64,000 nucleotides of DNA from Candidatus Phyllobacterium onerii (GTDB lineage: Bacteria; Pseudomonadota; Alphaproteobacteria; Rhizobiales; Rhizobiaceae), in assembly GCF_028331445.1 (NCBI RefSeq), contig NZ_JAQMHX010000006.1, positions 186,001 to 250,000 of the forward strand, in the 5' to 3' direction. Positions 44,013 through 53,110 of the stretch are shown in pieces. The notes under the pieces were generated by a model. The model made no database searches and had not been told where the DNA came from. It saw only the letters and a program-made list of their open reading frames with translations. The translations under genes were made by a program, and so were the position numbers. Position 1 is the stretch's first letter, and each line of letters begins with the position of its first letter.

Positions 44013-44105
44013 TTTTGGATTCCCATCGACTGGTTGCGGTATCGGTACGTTCCGAAATCTATTGCGCCGATAATCAGCGCGTCAACGTTTTGGATCAAGA
44101 CGAGT

Positions 44106-45164
44106 TCACTGCAATTTATTTGCTTCCGTGATTGCGGCTTGGGTCTGGCTATCATCAAGGCCGGCCATGAATGATTCAAGCTCGGGATCATTCAGCCCTG
44201 CACGTTTGGCCACGATGTACCATGCAGCAGCCTTGATGAAATCGCCCTCGACGCCAATACCGTCGCGGTAAAGTTTGGCGAGACGCGCTTGCGCTGCGAC
44301 ATTGCCGCCCGTTGCCGCACGCAACATCCAGCCGAACCCAGCTTTATAGTTTTTTGCTCCGCCACGGCCCGTAACGAGCCAGCTCCCCAGATCGAGTTGA
44401 GCCGTGTCGTATCCCTTCACAGCGGCTTTCGCCAAATACTGCCGCGCCTTTGCGTCATCGCGCGGAATAGTCAGTGTGCCGTTCGCGAGAATCTGGCTCA
44501 GCGCATATTCCCCATCGGGAAGACCCTTGTCTGCAGCTTTCTGGAACCAGGGATAAGCATTTTCGACACCTGTGGCGCCCGGTCGTTCTTGCAGCAGGAT
44601 TTGACCAAAATTGAACTCTGCCGGAGCATTTCCAGCGTCTGCGGCGGCTTTCATCAATTCCTTGGCCCTCTTGGGGTCCTTTGGAGCATATTTCCCCTGG
44701 AGCAGAATCACAGCGTAGCGGAATTGTGCTTCCGGTAATCCCTGATCGGCAGCTTTGCCGTACCAGTTTGCGGATTCCTGCATATTAATCGGGACGCCAA
44801 GACCACGCGCCAAAATTTCTGCAAGCAAGACCTGGGCATTTGGATCGCCGGCCTCCGCCCGCGGCAAAGCCAGGTTGTAAGCCGTTTTGTAGAGACCGCG
44901 TTGGTAGGCGCCAAAGGCGTCATCTTCCGGACCTTTGCCAAACCGCGTCGGGTTGATGGTATCGAGAGCCGGATCATTGGGTGATTTAGGCTTGGCTTGC
45001 TTGGGAGTCGTTTCGGGCGAGGCCGGCATGGCGGGTGCAGGAGTCGTCGTCGGTTCCGCCGCAGGTGTTTGAGCGGTTTGGGCAAGGCCTTCCGCGACAA
45101 AAACCGGCATGGCCATCAGTGCGGCCGCAATAGAACAGACGAGCTTTCCTGATCTTGCTCCCAT
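44106..45164 (-). CDS. Exported Sel1-repeat protein
   Basis: A 352-residue protein with a signal peptide (GKLVCSIAAALMAMPVFVAE, cleaved near LAQ-TAQ), a proline- and threonine-rich linker and about six Sel1/TPR repeats such as QVLLAEILARGLGVPINMQE, PEAQFRYAVILLQGKYAPKD and AQARLAKLYRDGIGVEGDFI. Such repeats build protein-binding solenoids in the periplasm, sometimes affecting exopolysaccharide or envelope stress pathways; the partner is unknown. The ATG at 45164 with GAGGA is chosen over an upstream start that lacks a signal-like N terminus. It begins five bases after the ThiE-like gene ends, so they are co-transcribed. Confidence 0.85.
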   Translation of the reverse strand: MGARSGKLVCSIAAALMAMPVFVAEGLAQTAQTPAAEPTTTPAPAMPASPETTPKQAKPKSPNDPALDTINPTRFGKGPEDDAFGAYQRGLYKTAYNLALPRAEAGDPNAQVLLAEILARGLGVPINMQESANWYGKAADQGLPEAQFRYAVILLQGKYAPKDPKRAKELMKAAADAGNAPAEFNFGQILLQERPGATGVENAYPWFQKAADKGLPDGEYALSQILANGTLTIPRDDAKARQYLAKAAVKGYDTAQLDLGSWLVTGRGGAKNYKAGFGWMLRAATGGNVAAQARLAKLYRDGIGVEGDFIKAAAWYIVAKRAGLNDPELESFMAGLDDSQTQAAITEANKLQ

Positions 45165-45168
45165 AGAA

Positions 45169-45825
45169 TTATTCCTCAAATTTAGGCGCGTGCTCGTCAA
45201 GAAGCCGGTTGGCCTCCCGGACAGCCCCTGCAGGATCTGTTCCATCAAAAACAGCCGAACCAAGAGCGATGAATTCCGCACCCGTTGCTACGGCCTCGGG
45301 GATGCTGTCGAGGGTGTTGCCCGCCTGAATGATGCAAGGAATTTCAACCATGGAAGCCCACCAGTCGGCAAGATCGATGTTGCGCGGGTGCGCTCCCGGC
45401 TTGTTGTCAGCGCCAATTTTGCCGAACAGAACATAATCCGGTTGAGCTTCACCAATTTCCAGCGCGGTGTGACGATTCTTGATATTGCCGGTCCCGACGA
45501 TCATTTTGGGCGAAAAGCGCGTCACATTGGCTGCAATATCAGCTGCCGGACCCTCGATATGCAGACCATCTGCCTTGACCCGGCCAGCGATCTGGGTGTT
45601 GCCGACGATAATTGCTGCTACACCGGCGTGCTGGATGATCGGAACGGCAATTTCAGCCAGGGTCTGGAACAGAGCCTCATCCGCTTCATAGGCGGGCAAT
45701 AATACCGAAGCAACATCTCCGCCGGAAAGCGCATCGCTAAGCAGCTTGGCAAGTTCATCTCGGTTTGCAGTCGGAGGGGCGATCAAAACGATACGGCAGC
45801 GTTGAGGCGTCGGTTCGATGTTCAT
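45169..45825 (-). CDS. Thiamine phosphate synthase-like protein (TMP-TENI family)
   Basis: A 218-residue TIM-barrel protein of the ThiE/TenI family: CRIVLIAPPTANRDELAKLL, VGNTQIAGRVKADGLHIEG, ALEIGEAQPDYVLFGKIGAD and AEFIALGSAVFDG. ThiE couples pyrimidine and thiazole phosphates. The usual catalytic loops are only partly recognisable, and no thiC, thiG or thiD is adjacent, so it may be a divergent paralogue rather than the main ThiE. It is co-transcribed with the Sel1-repeat gene. Confidence 0.78.
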   Translation of the reverse strand: MNIEPTPQRCRIVLIAPPTANRDELAKLLSDALSGGDVASVLLPAYEADEALFQTLAEIAVPIIQHAGVAAIIVGNTQIAGRVKADGLHIEGPAADIAANVTRFSPKMIVGTGNIKNRHTALEIGEAQPDYVLFGKIGADNKPGAHPRNIDLADWWASMVEIPCIIQAGNTLDSIPEAVATGAEFIALGSAVFDGTDPAGAVREANRLLDEHAPKFEE

Positions 45826-45931
45826 GGGTTGCGACCTTACAATCGTTCTTCATAGACCGGGCAATCGTGATGGAATTCGGGCATAGAGGATGGCGGATGG
45901 TTTGAACAGACCCAAAGGTTTCGATTTGCCT

Positions 45932-45947
45932 TGTTGAAAATTCAACA
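45932..45947. promoter_or_regulatory. Palindrome between the ThiE-like and TauE-like genes
   Basis: TGTTGAA-AA-TTCAACA is a perfect 16-base inverted repeat in the 219-base divergent gap. It lies 107 bases before the leftward start and about 98 before the rightward start. Operator role is inferred. Confidence 0.4.
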
Positions 45948-46044
45948 TCTTATGTACCAAATCGGAGCATATTTCCAAAAAAGCATTTTTCAATCGTAAT
46001 GAGCAGGGTTAAAGGGAGAAGTACTTCCTGCCGGATTCCCCGCC

Positions 46045-46818
46045 ATGCCCGATCTTCTGATGAACCCATGGTTCTATGCCGCAGCTGTCCCGGCCACGAT
46101 TCTGATTGGGCTTTCCAAGGGCGGGCTTGGTGGTGCTATGGGACAGGTCGGTGTCCCGCTCATGGCGCTGGTTATGCCGCCGGTTCAGGCGGCGGCGATC
46201 ATGCTGCCCATTCTGATCATTATGGACGTCGCAAGCCTTTGGTCGTGGCGTGGCTATCGTGATATGACGACCCTGAAGCTGATGTTGCCCGGCGGTTTGC
46301 TCGGCGTCGGCATTGGCTGGCTCACCGCCTCCGTCGTAACTGATGACATGGTGAAACTGATCGTTGGACTTGTTGCGATCATTTTTTTTGCGCGATACGT
46401 CTTCGCAAGCGCAGCGAAGCGTACGACCGCACAATCCCATAACGGTGCTTCGGCCACGCTTTGGTCTACGATTGCCGGTTTCACGAGTTTCGTCGCCCAT
46501 GCTGGTGGCCCGCCCTACCAGGTTTACACCCTTCCGCTGCGGCAGGATCCGAAGATTTATAATGGCACGAGTGTTATTTTCTTTGCCGTTATCAATGCGA
46601 TCAAGGTCATTCCCTACTTTGCTCTCGGACAATTCGATGCGACGAATTTAAAAGCGTCCGCTGTGCTCGTACCCCTTGCGCCCCTTGCGACATTCGCCGG
46701 CGCCTGGATCGTCAAGCGGATGCGACCGGAAGTATTTTATCCATTCATGTATGCAATGATTTTGCTGATGGGCCTGAAGCTCACCTACGACGGAATTGCC
46801 AACTTGTCATATTTTTGA
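46045..46818 (+). CDS. TauE/SafE-family membrane transporter
   Basis: A 257-residue membrane protein with about eight spans and two TauE repeats: VPATILIGLSKGGLGGAMGQ, VPLMALVMPPVQAAAIMLPI, then IAGFTSFVAHAGGPPYQVYT and ALLGQFD-like SALGQFDATNLKA region, ending AMILLMGLKLTYDGI. Members export sulfite, sulfoacetate or other organic anions. Substrate is unknown. The ribosome site is weak. The frame ends 98 bases before the OpgC start. Confidence 0.86.
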   Translation: MPDLLMNPWFYAAAVPATILIGLSKGGLGGAMGQVGVPLMALVMPPVQAAAIMLPILIIMDVASLWSWRGYRDMTTLKLMLPGGLLGVGIGWLTASVVTDDMVKLIVGLVAIIFFARYVFASAAKRTTAQSHNGASATLWSTIAGFTSFVAHAGGPPYQVYTLPLRQDPKIYNGTSVIFFAVINAIKVIPYFALGQFDATNLKASAVLVPLAPLATFAGAWIVKRMRPEVFYPFMYAMILLMGLKLTYDGIANLSYF

Positions 46819-46915
46819 ACGAAAGTTGATCGGCGCAACCGCAACTTTTGCCCTATGTCAACATTATCAATCACAGCCTCCCAGGCGAGTCGCTTCCATC
46901 GAGGCCGGAAGCGGA

Positions 46916-48145
46916 ATGACCGTGCATGACAGGATATTGGTGAACGCTATGACACAGAACCAGCTCAAACAGCGGGACACCCGTATCGACGTTTTCAGGG
47001 CTTTGGCTCTTCTGACGATCTTCATCAATCATATTCCGGGGACGGTCTATGAGAACCTCACTCACAAGAATTTTGGATTTTCCGACTCCGCCGAGGCGTT
47101 CGTATTGATCTCCGGTATAGCGGTCGGTCTCGCCTATGGTTCCAAGTTCGAATCGGGCAGTCGTCTTTTGACAACGCTCAAGGCCTGGCGGCGGGCTACG
47201 ACCCTCTACTGCGCTCACATTCTCACTACAATCGCTACACTGGCGATTTTCTGTGCCGCAGGCATTTACCTGAAACGTCCCGACTTCATGTCGTTCATCA
47301 ACATCGGTCCGCTGATGGATCAGCCGGCAAAGGCACTCATCGGCATTGCGACGATGGGCCATCAGATTGGCTACAACAATATCCTGTCAATGTATGGCGT
47401 ATTGTTGTTGATGCTCCCAATATTCCTGATGATCGCAAGAATCAGCATTTCTGCCATGGTTGTTCTCTCAGGTATGCTGTGGCTGGTTTCGGGCGTATAC
47501 CAAATCGCCCCGCCAAACTATCCAACCAATGGCGTGTGGTTTCTCAATCCGCTGTCTTGGCAGTTCCTGTTCGTTATCGGGATAGCCGGAATCATGCATG
47601 TGCGCCGAGGCGGTACCATTGGGTTCAACAAGTATTTATTCGGGCTTTCAGTGGCCTATATCCTGATTGCACTGGTTTGGGTGCGTTGGCCATTATGGGG
47701 TGTCGATACGTCCCTGGGCCTGCCGGCGGTCTTAACGGGCTTCGACAAAACGTTCCTGTCGTTGACCCGATTGGCCCATGTCCTATCACTCGCCTATGTG
47801 ATTGTCTCTGTGCCGGCGATCTCCAATCTGGCCCGTCGTGCCCCAGATCATCCGCTGGCCATTCTAGGTAAACATTCGCTGCCGGTTTTTGTTGCCGGTA
47901 CGATCCTTGCTATGGTGGCGCAGGTCGTCAAAGTCTTGAATCCAGGTGGTTTGCTCGACGATACGCTATTGATCGCGAGCGGGATCATGGCGCAATTTGC
48001 CTTGGCCTATTATCTCGAATGGCTGCCGCGCATCGGTTGGGGCGGGCGTCCGGTGCAAAAGCCGGTCAAGCCTCAAATAGCGGTTGCCGGCAAGGTGAGG
48101 GATGGGACAATGAAGCCGGCGACGAGAGCAGTTGCCTCGCGATAA
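46916..48145 (+). CDS. opgC: OpgC-family membrane acyltransferase
   Basis: A 409-residue membrane protein with about ten spans and the OpgC N-terminal pattern DTRIDVFRALALLTIFINHI, then KNFGFSDSAEAFVLISGIAV and GLAYGSKF. OpgC adds succinyl groups to periplasmic cyclic glucans, giving them negative charge for osmoadaptation and host interaction in Brucella and rhizobia. Starts at 46916 and 46949 are both plausible; 46916 has GGAAG close by. The C terminus is a short basic cytoplasmic tail. No glucan synthase gene is adjacent. Confidence 0.9.
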   Translation: MTVHDRILVNAMTQNQLKQRDTRIDVFRALALLTIFINHIPGTVYENLTHKNFGFSDSAEAFVLISGIAVGLAYGSKFESGSRLLTTLKAWRRATTLYCAHILTTIATLAIFCAAGIYLKRPDFMSFINIGPLMDQPAKALIGIATMGHQIGYNNILSMYGVLLLMLPIFLMIARISISAMVVLSGMLWLVSGVYQIAPPNYPTNGVWFLNPLSWQFLFVIGIAGIMHVRRGGTIGFNKYLFGLSVAYILIALVWVRWPLWGVDTSLGLPAVLTGFDKTFLSLTRLAHVLSLAYVIVSVPAISNLARRAPDHPLAILGKHSLPVFVAGTILAMVAQVVKVLNPGGLLDDTLLIASGIMAQFALAYYLEWLPRIGWGGRPVQKPVKPQIAVAGKVRDGTMKPATRAVASR

Positions 48146-48202
48146 ACTCAACTTTCTTGTTGTTGTTAACCAGTCGTTAAGCATTACAATCTATAAATTG
48201 AT

Positions 48203-48303
48203 CATCCAGTTTTCTGGATTCTTACCAAGTGGTTTGGCCACTTTGTTTGACGCCTCCCTGTTAGACTCCTGAGAGCCGCCTCGTTTTTGCGGCTCTTTTT
48301 TTA
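48203..48303 (+). ncRNA. Candidate trans-acting small RNA with anti-Shine-Dalgarno motifs
   Basis: Three hairpins lie in a row: ATCCAG-TTTT-CTGGAT (48204-48219), AAGTGG-TTTGG-CCACTT (48227-48243), and the terminator AGAGCCGC/GCGGCTCT (48272-48296) with a T7 run. Between hairpins two and three is an unpaired stretch with CCTCCC (48253-48258) and ACTCCT (48265-48270), complementary to ribosome sites. A TATAAA -10-like element is at 48192-48197. The layout resembles rhizobial alpha-r type small RNAs. It could instead be just the 3' end of the opgC mRNA. Confidence 0.5.
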
Positions 48304-48331
48304 TGTTCATATCTAAAGTTTAACCCTGCCG

Positions 48332-48346
48332 TTAACCCTTTATTAA
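48332..48346. promoter_or_regulatory. CtrA-like box upstream of rcdA
   Basis: TTAA-CCCTTTA-TTAA matches the CtrA consensus TTAA-N7-TTAA, 150 bases before the rcdA start, with a further TTAA-N8-TTAA pair overlapping to the left. In Caulobacter rcdA belongs to the cell-cycle regulated genes, which agrees with this placement. Confidence 0.55.
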
Positions 48347-48496
48347 GGATAAACTTGCGCTCCTGTGAGGATGCAGGCAGGTTGCTGGGGACTACCGCTA
48401 GCCGACCGTTGTGATACCTCGCTTGCTGTTCCAGTAAGGGAGCACTGCTTTGGAAAAATCGCGGATCGTGGCAGCGCATTTTAGGTAACAGGGCAT

Positions 48497-49030
48497 ATGA
48501 TGACCGAACAGGAATTCCACGTAGACAACACGATAAGGCTTGCAGAGCGCATGGTCCGCTCGGAGAGTTTCAATCATCTCTACGATGAAGGCATGAGCCT
48601 TGTGGAAGAAGCCGCTTTCTACCTTGATGGCGAGGGCCGCGAGGAGGCCAAACGCCTGTCGCGCATAGCGGCGACGCTTTATGCAGCTGAATCAATGCGA
48701 TTGACGACACGTCTGATGCAGGTGGCATCGTGGCTGCTTTTGCAACGCGCATCGCGTAGCGGTGAGATGACACTAGAACAAGTGCTTTCAGAAAAAGCCA
48801 AAGTTCGGCTTGATACGGACTCGGCGCCTGAAACGGTTGTTGGCTGGGACGAAATCCCACTGTCCTATTGCGATATCGTGCACCGCTCATTGCGCCTGCA
48901 GGCGCGCGTTCGCCAGATGGACGATGAAATTTACAATGATGGTGCCGGTACCGAGCAAAAGCGGGTCCTCTCAATCAATCCTGTATCCGATCAGATCAGT
49001 TTGTTGGCGACCGCGTTCGGCCATCGCTAA
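48497..49030 (+). CDS. rcdA: DUF1465 protein, RcdA-type adaptor for CtrA degradation
   Basis: A 177-residue soluble helical protein: TIRLAERMVRSESFNHLYDE, GMSLVEEAAFYLDGEGREEA, YAAESMRLTTRLMQVASWLL. This is the DUF1465 family, whose Caulobacter member RcdA forms a three-helix bundle and helps CpdR and PopA hand CtrA to ClpXP at the cell pole. A second ATG directly follows the first. The disordered C terminus (NPVSDQISLLATAFGHR) is where Caulobacter RcdA contacts partners. A CtrA-like box upstream suggests that CtrA controls its own adaptor. It precedes ruvC by 74 bases. Confidence 0.82.
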   Translation: MMTEQEFHVDNTIRLAERMVRSESFNHLYDEGMSLVEEAAFYLDGEGREEAKRLSRIAATLYAAESMRLTTRLMQVASWLLLQRASRSGEMTLEQVLSEKAKVRLDTDSAPETVVGWDEIPLSYCDIVHRSLRLQARVRQMDDEIYNDGAGTEQKRVLSINPVSDQISLLATAFGHR

Positions 49031-49104
49031 CAACGCACAGATTTGTTTCTCTTTTGTTCACCTTTCTGCTGTCAAGATGTGTGACACGTGGATAAGGTTC
49101 GAGC

Positions 49105-49632
49105 ATGAAAGAAGCGATTCGTATTCTAGGAATTGACCCAGGTCTTCGGCGGACAGGCTGGGGTATCATCGAGACGCTGGGAAATTCGCTGCGTTTTGTT
49201 GCAGCAGGCACCGTTCTTTCAGACGCCAAACTCGACCTTGCCTCCCGGCTCTGTCAACTACACGATGGACTTGCCGGTGTTATTCACGAGATGGTGCCGC
49301 ATGAATCGGCTGTCGAACATACCTTCGTCAACAAGGACGCCACAGCGACGCTCAAGCTCGGTCAAGCTCGCGGGATCGCATTGCTGGTACCCGCGCTGGC
49401 CGGGCTCCATGTTGCCGAGTATGCACCTAATGCAGTCAAGAAAGCTGTTATCGGTGTCGGGCACGGGGAGAAAAAACAGATTCATATGATGGTGAAAGTG
49501 CTGATGCCGAAGGCTATATTCGACACCGACGATGCCGCAGATGCACTGGCAGTTGCCATTTGCCACGCACATCATAGGCAAAGCGCAATCGGGCGTATTG
49601 CCATCGAACAGAAACTGGCGGCACTCGGATGA
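49105..49632 (+). CDS. ruvC: Holliday junction endonuclease RuvC
   Basis: A 175-residue resolvase of the RNase H fold. The catalytic acidic residues lie in [35 protein letters not shown] and [19 protein letters not shown]. It cuts four-way junctions symmetrically with RuvAB. Its stop overlaps the ruvA start (ATGA), so translation is coupled. Confidence 0.96.
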   Translation: MKEAIRILGIDPGLRRTGWGIIETLGNSLRFVAAGTVLSDAKLDLASRLCQLHDGLAGVIHEMVPHESAVEHTFVNKDATATLKLGQARGIALLVPALAGLHVAEYAPNAVKKAVIGVGHGEKKQIHMMVKVLMPKAIFDTDDAADALAVAICHAHHRQSAIGRIAIEQKLAALG

Positions 49633-50246
49633 TCGGAAAGCTCAAAGGTACTGTCGACGAAATCGGCGAGGATCATGTGATCGTCGATGTGCACGGCGTC
49701 GGCTACGTCGCCTTCTGCTCGGCTCGGACACTTTCCAACATGCCGGGGCAAGGCGAGGCGGTTGTCTTGCTCATTGAAACGTATGTGCGCGAAGATTTGA
49801 TCCGTCTGTTCGGGTTTGGCACTGCGCTTGAGCGTGAGTGGTTCCGCTTGCTGCAAAGCGTCCAGGGTATTGGTGCGAAGGTTGCGTTGAGCGTTCTCGG
49901 AACATTGACACCGTCTGATCTGGGCAATGCCATTGCGCTGCGCGATATCGCCATGGTCAGCCGGGCGCCAGGGGTTGGCAAGCGGGTCGCGGAACGCATC
50001 GTAACGGAATTGAAGAACAAGGCGCCAGCCTTTGCCGGTGAGGCGATGGGGACGATCGGGCTCAAACAGGAATTGGGCGAGGGCGTTGCTCCGGCTCCAG
50101 TGACGGATGCAGTCTCGGCTTTGACCAATCTCGGTTATTCGCGCGATCAGGCGGCCAATGCCATTGCCGCTGCCATGAAGGATGCCGGAGAGGGGGCCGA
50201 TTCCACCAAGTTGATCCGACTTGGCCTGAAGGAGTTGTCACGCTAA
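49629..50246 (+). CDS. ruvA: Holliday junction branch migration protein RuvA
   Basis: A 205-residue junction-binding protein. The OB-fold N terminus is [20 protein letters not shown] with [11 protein letters not shown]; helix-hairpin-helix motifs are [20 protein letters not shown] and [20 protein letters not shown]; the C-terminal domain that loads RuvB has [20 protein letters not shown]. It forms tetramers on the junction. It overlaps ruvC and ends 40 bases before ruvB. Confidence 0.96.
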   Translation: MIGKLKGTVDEIGEDHVIVDVHGVGYVAFCSARTLSNMPGQGEAVVLLIETYVREDLIRLFGFGTALEREWFRLLQSVQGIGAKVALSVLGTLTPSDLGNAIALRDIAMVSRAPGVGKRVAERIVTELKNKAPAFAGEAMGTIGLKQELGEGVAPAPVTDAVSALTNLGYSRDQAANAIAAAMKDAGEGADSTKLIRLGLKELSR

Positions 50247-50286
50247 TGCGGTTGTTTGAACAAGCTGCTTATGCCAAGACACGCAA

Positions 50287-51327
50287 ATGAGTGATGCCAG
50301 CCGCCTGATTTCGCCGGATAAGCGTGGCGAGGATCTCGACACCTCTCTGCGGCCGCAGACCCTTGCCGATTTTGTTGGCCAGGCGGCGGCACGCGCCAAT
50401 CTGAAGGTCTTCATTGAAGCGGCAAAGTCGCGTGGGGAAGCACTCGACCATGTCTTGTTCGTCGGGCCGCCTGGACTTGGCAAAACCACCTTGGCGCAGA
50501 TCATGGCTAAGGAACTAGGCGTCAACTTTCGCTCGACCTCGGGACCGGTTATTGCAAAGGCTGGGGATCTCGCCGCGCTTTTGACCAATCTCGAAGAGAA
50601 CGATGTTCTCTTTATCGATGAAATCCACCGTCTCAATCCGGCAATCGAAGAGATTCTCTATCCGGCAATGGAAGACTACCAGCTCGATCTGATCATCGGT
50701 GAGGGACCTGCTGCTCGTTCGGTAAAAATTGATCTCGCCAAATTTACGCTGGTCGCAGCGACAACAAGGCTGGGGCTTTTGACCACGCCGTTGCGGGATC
50801 GCTTCGGTATCCCTATCCGGCTCAATTTCTATACGGTCGAAGAACTGGAACATATCGTGCGGCGCGGGGCGCGGATCATGGGTATTGGCGTCACCGATGA
50901 CGGAGCGCTGGAAGTCGCTCGCCGTGCACGCGGCACACCGCGTATCGCTGGACGTCTTCTACGCCGGGTGCGGGATTTCGCTATTGTCGACGGCAAGGAC
51001 AAGATCGACCGCGAAACGGCGGACTCCGCGCTGTTGCGCCTTGAGGTCGATTCGCTCGGGCTGGACCAGCTCGACCGGCGTTATCTTGCGATGATAGCGC
51101 ACAATTTCGGCGGCGGGCCGGTTGGCATCGAAACGATTGCCGCCGGGCTTTCGGAACCTCGTGATGCGATCGAAGACATCATCGAGCCGTATCTGATCCA
51201 GCAGGGATTTATTCAGCGTACTCCACGCGGGCGGGTTCTGACCGCCAATGCCTGGAAACACCTCGGTCTCAACGCTCCGGCGGATATTATCCAGCAGCAG
51301 ATCAACCTTTTCCAGGAAGACAGCTGA
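50287..51327 (+). CDS. ruvB: Holliday junction branch migration ATPase RuvB
   Basis: A 346-residue AAA+ motor: [20 protein letters not shown], Walker [14 protein letters not shown], Walker [11 protein letters not shown], sensor [20 protein letters not shown] and the winged helix [20 protein letters not shown]. It pumps DNA through RuvA. The ribosome site is weak, so translation probably follows ruvA. Its stop codon abuts the end of the opposite GH5 gene. Confidence 0.96.
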   Translation: MSDASRLISPDKRGEDLDTSLRPQTLADFVGQAAARANLKVFIEAAKSRGEALDHVLFVGPPGLGKTTLAQIMAKELGVNFRSTSGPVIAKAGDLAALLTNLEENDVLFIDEIHRLNPAIEEILYPAMEDYQLDLIIGEGPAARSVKIDLAKFTLVAATTRLGLLTTPLRDRFGIPIRLNFYTVEELEHIVRRGARIMGIGVTDDGALEVARRARGTPRIAGRLLRRVRDFAIVDGKDKIDRETADSALLRLEVDSLGLDQLDRRYLAMIAHNFGGGPVGIETIAAGLSEPRDAIEDIIEPYLIQQGFIQRTPRGRVLTANAWKHLGLNAPADIIQQQINLFQEDS

Positions 51328-52569
51328 TTACTGGGCCTTTAGCCCGAGACCTTTCAGAATGACTGGATCGAGCACTCGCTGCTTGTCATCGAGTGTAATG
51401 CCGAAAGCACCGCCCCATGACCACACTGACCAGGGGAAGCCGCGTTTGTGCGCAGCTTCGGTCATATCTTTCATATAAGAAGCGCGCCAGTCTGACGGCA
51501 TGCGAAACTTTTTTTGATACTCCCTGCGTATCATGCCGAACTCACCCAGGAAAATGCGCTCGGGGGGGATGTTGTTGTTCTTTCCCCACGCTGCCGCCTT
51601 TTCGAATGGTTCATCCAAGGCGGCGAGAACTTCTTTATAGGTAGTCACGCCGCCAGCCATTTCATTGAACCCGACGAGCAGTTCCTCCCGACGCTCCTTG
51701 GGAGCTTTGGTCTCGATTGTTTTCCGAATCGCCGCAAGTCGCTCCTCAAATGCTTTTTCGCCCATCAGATCCGGCGGATAGGGCAGGCCTTCGACATAGC
51801 TCATGGAATCGCCTGTCCAGTCGGCACCCTGATGTGTCAAGACATAAGGTTCATAGGAATGAAAGGTCCAGATGACATTGTCGTCGCCGATGGGGGCGGG
51901 ATCAACCTTTTCCAGCCCGTAAGCACTCGACCAGCAGCCGCCAGACAAAATCAATGTATGGTTTGGCGCCGCGCTACGAGCAGCCGCATGCAATTGCATC
52001 AACATCGCGGGCCATTTAGGGAAAAGTGTCGGGTCGCAGTCGATCACCGGCTCATTGAACGGTTCAAACGCAGTGGTTGCCGCATCCGTTTCGGAAAGCG
52101 CTCTGCCCAGCCGGCCGACCATCTTCAGGTATCGCGTGAAGAGTGTTTCGTCGGCCTGGATGTGGTTTGTATCGACCTTGCGATCGTCGCTTGGAATTGA
52201 ATGGAAATCGACGATCACCTTCAGTCCTGCCTTGTGCAGCATGTCGACTGTTTTGAGCGTTTCCGCGATCAGTTTTTTAACGCGATCCTCCGACGCGTCC
52301 TCCAGAAAGATTGCAGGATCGACTGGCATGCGAACGAAATCAAAACCCGCGGTTCTGATGTGCTCTAGATCGCTGACGGTGGTTCCCTGTCGCCATTCGG
52401 GAAAATTGTCGAGGACAGCCGGTTCGTCCCAGCGATCAGGCTTGGGCCATGTGGTCCAGAGCTCGAGATTGAGACCGCGTTCCATGGTGAAAGTTGTGGC
52501 TGACCCCGCCGTTGAACTCGCAACCAAACAGAAGAGACAGAGAAGGACGCGCAAAAATGTGAAAATCAA
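51328..52569 (-). CDS. Exported glycoside hydrolase family 5 (cellulase-like)
   Basis: A 413-residue GH5 protein. The TTG at 52569 gives an ideal signal peptide (IFTFLRVLLCLFCLVASSTA) with AGGA upstream; the frame extends 34 codons further but then overlaps ybgC. GH5 marks are GFDFVRMPVDPAIFL, KVIVDFHSIPSD, the acid/base glutamate in AFEPFNEPVIDCDPTLF, WTFHSYEPYVLTHQ and the nucleophile in IFLGEFGMIRR. It hydrolyses a beta-glucan in the periplasm or outside; rhizobial enzymes of this type trim cellulose or exopolysaccharide. It interrupts the usual ruvB-ybgC spacing on the opposite strand. Confidence 0.87.
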   Translation of the reverse strand: MIFTFLRVLLCLFCLVASSTAGSATTFTMERGLNLELWTTWPKPDRWDEPAVLDNFPEWRQGTTVSDLEHIRTAGFDFVRMPVDPAIFLEDASEDRVKKLIAETLKTVDMLHKAGLKVIVDFHSIPSDDRKVDTNHIQADETLFTRYLKMVGRLGRALSETDAATTAFEPFNEPVIDCDPTLFPKWPAMLMQLHAAARSAAPNHTLILSGGCWSSAYGLEKVDPAPIGDDNVIWTFHSYEPYVLTHQGADWTGDSMSYVEGLPYPPDLMGEKAFEERLAAIRKTIETKAPKERREELLVGFNEMAGGVTTYKEVLAALDEPFEKAAAWGKNNNIPPERIFLGEFGMIRREYQKKFRMPSDWRASYMKDMTEAAHKRGFPWSVWSWGGAFGITLDDKQRVLDPVILKGLGLKAQ

Positions 52570-52636
52570 TTCTTCGCATCCTATTTCGTGGGGGCTATGG
52601 ACAAAATGCCTACCAAGCCTGCAAAAAGGAAGGGCC

Positions 52637-53110
52637 ATGGTCGAAAACAATTCTTCATCATTAATAGCCACTGGACTCGCCGGGGAAATTACGGATACCG
52701 GCCACCGCTTGCTCGCGCGCGTTTACTACGCTGACACGGATTTTTCCGGCGTTGTGTATCACGCACGTTATCTTGAATTTCTGGAACGGGGCCGTACCGA
52801 TTACCTGCGCCTTCTTGGCGTTCACCACTCAGAGCTTGTTGACGGGAAACTCGGCGAAAGCATCGTTTGGGTAGTCCGGCGCATGGAAATAGACTTCAAA
52901 TCTGCGGCAAGGATCGATGATGTGTTGACGATCGAGACGCGAACAGCGGAAATATCTGGCGCAAGGGTGCGAATGGCGCAGGCCATAAAACGGGGAGACG
53001 ATCTCCTTATTTCGGCAATGGTAGAGGCGGCGATGATTAACGGTGCCGGCCGGCCACGACGATTCCCGCCGGAGTGGATCAAACTTTTTCAGCCAGCTTC
53101 GAAGAAATAA
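52637..53110 (+). CDS. ybgC: YbgC-family acyl-CoA thioesterase, tol-pal associated
   Basis: A 157-residue hotdog-fold thioesterase: RVYYADTDFSGVVYHARYLE (the catalytic aspartate in Y-x-D-T-D), FLERGRTDYLRLLG and VVRRMEIDFKSAARIDDVLT. It hydrolyses short or medium acyl-CoA and is linked to phospholipid and Tol-Pal functions. AAGGAAGG precedes the ATG at 52637; the open frame extends upstream without support. It leads the tol cluster, 235 bases before tolQ, which probably has its own promoter. Confidence 0.92.
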   Translation: MVENNSSSLIATGLAGEITDTGHRLLARVYYADTDFSGVVYHARYLEFLERGRTDYLRLLGVHHSELVDGKLGESIVWVVRRMEIDFKSAARIDDVLTIETRTAEISGARVRMAQAIKRGDDLLISAMVEAAMINGAGRPRRFPPEWIKLFQPASKK

